A stretch of DNA of 21,844 nt from Armatimonadota bacterium (lineage in GTDB: Bacteria; Sysuimicrobiota; Sysuimicrobiia; Sysuimicrobiales; Kaftiobacteriaceae). Made by a program: the position numbers and the translations under genes. The stretch spans positions 1 through 21,844 of the forward strand of contig JAIBHM010000022.1 of the NCBI GenBank assembly GCA_020028535.1, in the 5' to 3' direction. Positions 21,451-21,844 of this stretch are shown piece by piece; position 1 is the first letter of the stretch, and the number at the start of each line of letters is the position of its first letter. The notes beneath the pieces are model-generated. The model did not search any database. It had not been told where the DNA came from and saw only the letters and a list, made by a program, of their open reading frames with translations.

Positions 21451-21844
21451 CTACTCCTTCGCAGGTATTCGCGCCAGCGCCGCAATGCGGTCGTCTGCTC
21501 CGAGCTTGATGACCCGGACACCCTGGGCCGCCCGACCAAAGATCGAGATCTGGGAGGCAGGGATACGGTTGAAGACCCCTGTGGACGTTCCGAGCAGCAC
21601 CTCGTCGTCATCTTCGACGGCGCGAACACTGACCACCTGACCGGACTTCTTCGACACATTCAGGTTGATGACACCCATGCCGCCGCGGCTCTTCACCGGG
21701 TATTGTCCGATGGGGGTACGCTTGCCGAATCCCAGCTCGGTAACCGTGAGCAAGGTGCTGCCTTCCTTAGCGTCCGCGAGGCCCACGACCGCGTCGCCGC
21801 TGCGCAGCCGGATTCCGGTGACTCCGTGCGCGGAGCGGCCCATC
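21451..21844 (-). CDS. gyrA: DNA gyrase subunit A, C-terminal end (5' part outside the window)
   Basis: The last 131 codons or so of gyrA, open to the right edge. The visible part is the end of the beta-pinwheel that wraps DNA. MGRSAHGVTGIRLRSGD, ELGFGKRTPIGQYPVKSRGG and GRAAQGVRVIKL are repeating blade signatures that match GyrA better than ParC. The defining GyrA box in the first blade lies outside. The protein ends soon after the last blade (LARIPAKE), without the long acidic tail of E. coli GyrA. Confidence 0.93.
   Translation of the reverse strand, partial: MGRSAHGVTGIRLRSGDAVVGLADAKEGSTLLTVTELGFGKRTPIGQYPVKSRGGMGVINLNVSKKSGQVVSVRAVEDDDEVLLGTSTGVFNRIPASQISIFGRAAQGVRVIKLGADDRIAALARIPAKE

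Noticed and set aside
1..21844. Insertion sequences, phage genes, CRISPR arrays, tRNA or rRNA genes
   Set aside because: None seen: no transposase or integrase motifs, no spaced direct repeats, no tRNA-like cloverleaf; the HELLH protein alone is not evidence of a phage.

Overview
The window is GC-rich, densely packed bacterial chromosome. Almost every gene lies on the minus strand, and gene junctions are overlaps or gaps of a few bases. The aromatic genes include an AroH-type chorismate mutase, a Bacillus-like AroA signature and a transcription-terminating T-box leader. Together these point to a high-GC Gram-positive-like lineage (Firmicutes, Chloroflexota or a related deep branch). The phylum cannot be fixed from this sequence, and no mobile element, CRISPR array, tRNA or rRNA is visible.

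Region 1 (1-5904, minus strand) is an operon aroF-tyrA-trpE-trpG-trpD-trpC; trpC runs off the left edge. It starts from an extended -10 promoter near 5900. Its leader of about 310 nt has the parts of a T-box riboswitch: a UGG (Trp) specifier, a possible stem II pseudoknot, stem III, a T-box core with UGGC, and an intrinsic terminator. Uncharged tRNA-Trp is therefore predicted to switch on DAHP synthase, prephenate dehydrogenase and the Trp branch together.

Region 2 (6052-15390, minus strand) is a second operon: aroE-aroC-aroKB (fused)-aroQ-aroH-aroA-moxR-DUF58-DUF4129. With aroF, the two operons encode all seven shikimate steps to chorismate, then chorismate mutase, TyrA and the first Trp enzymes. 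The moxR/DUF58/DUF4129 cassette is joined to aroA by an 8-base overlap. The DUF4129 gene appears frameshifted at a G4 run. The aroE promoter sits about 10 bases from its ATG, so the transcript should be leaderless or nearly so.

Region 3 (15372-16655, plus strand) holds one transporter gene of the GPH/MFS type. Its TTG start shares a base with the aroE ATG, head to head. Its 3' end overlaps the next minus-strand gene.

Region 4 (16624-21844, minus strand) is a compact run of genes: end of gyrA, small M50 protease, GNAT acetyltransferase, divergent Nudix protein, nucleotidyltransferase, AlaX tRNA-editing protein, small zinc-ribbon protein, HELLH metallopeptidase-like protein, histidine phosphatase. 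A hairpin covers the ribosome binding site of the metallopeptidase-like gene.

The strongest biology is the aromatic supra-operon. Transcription of the entry enzyme appears to answer to tRNA-Trp charging, AroF keeps a domain of the kind that senses Tyr/Phe in relatives, and the middle of the pathway has its own promoter. There is no gene-free stretch over 300 bases apart from the T-box leader.
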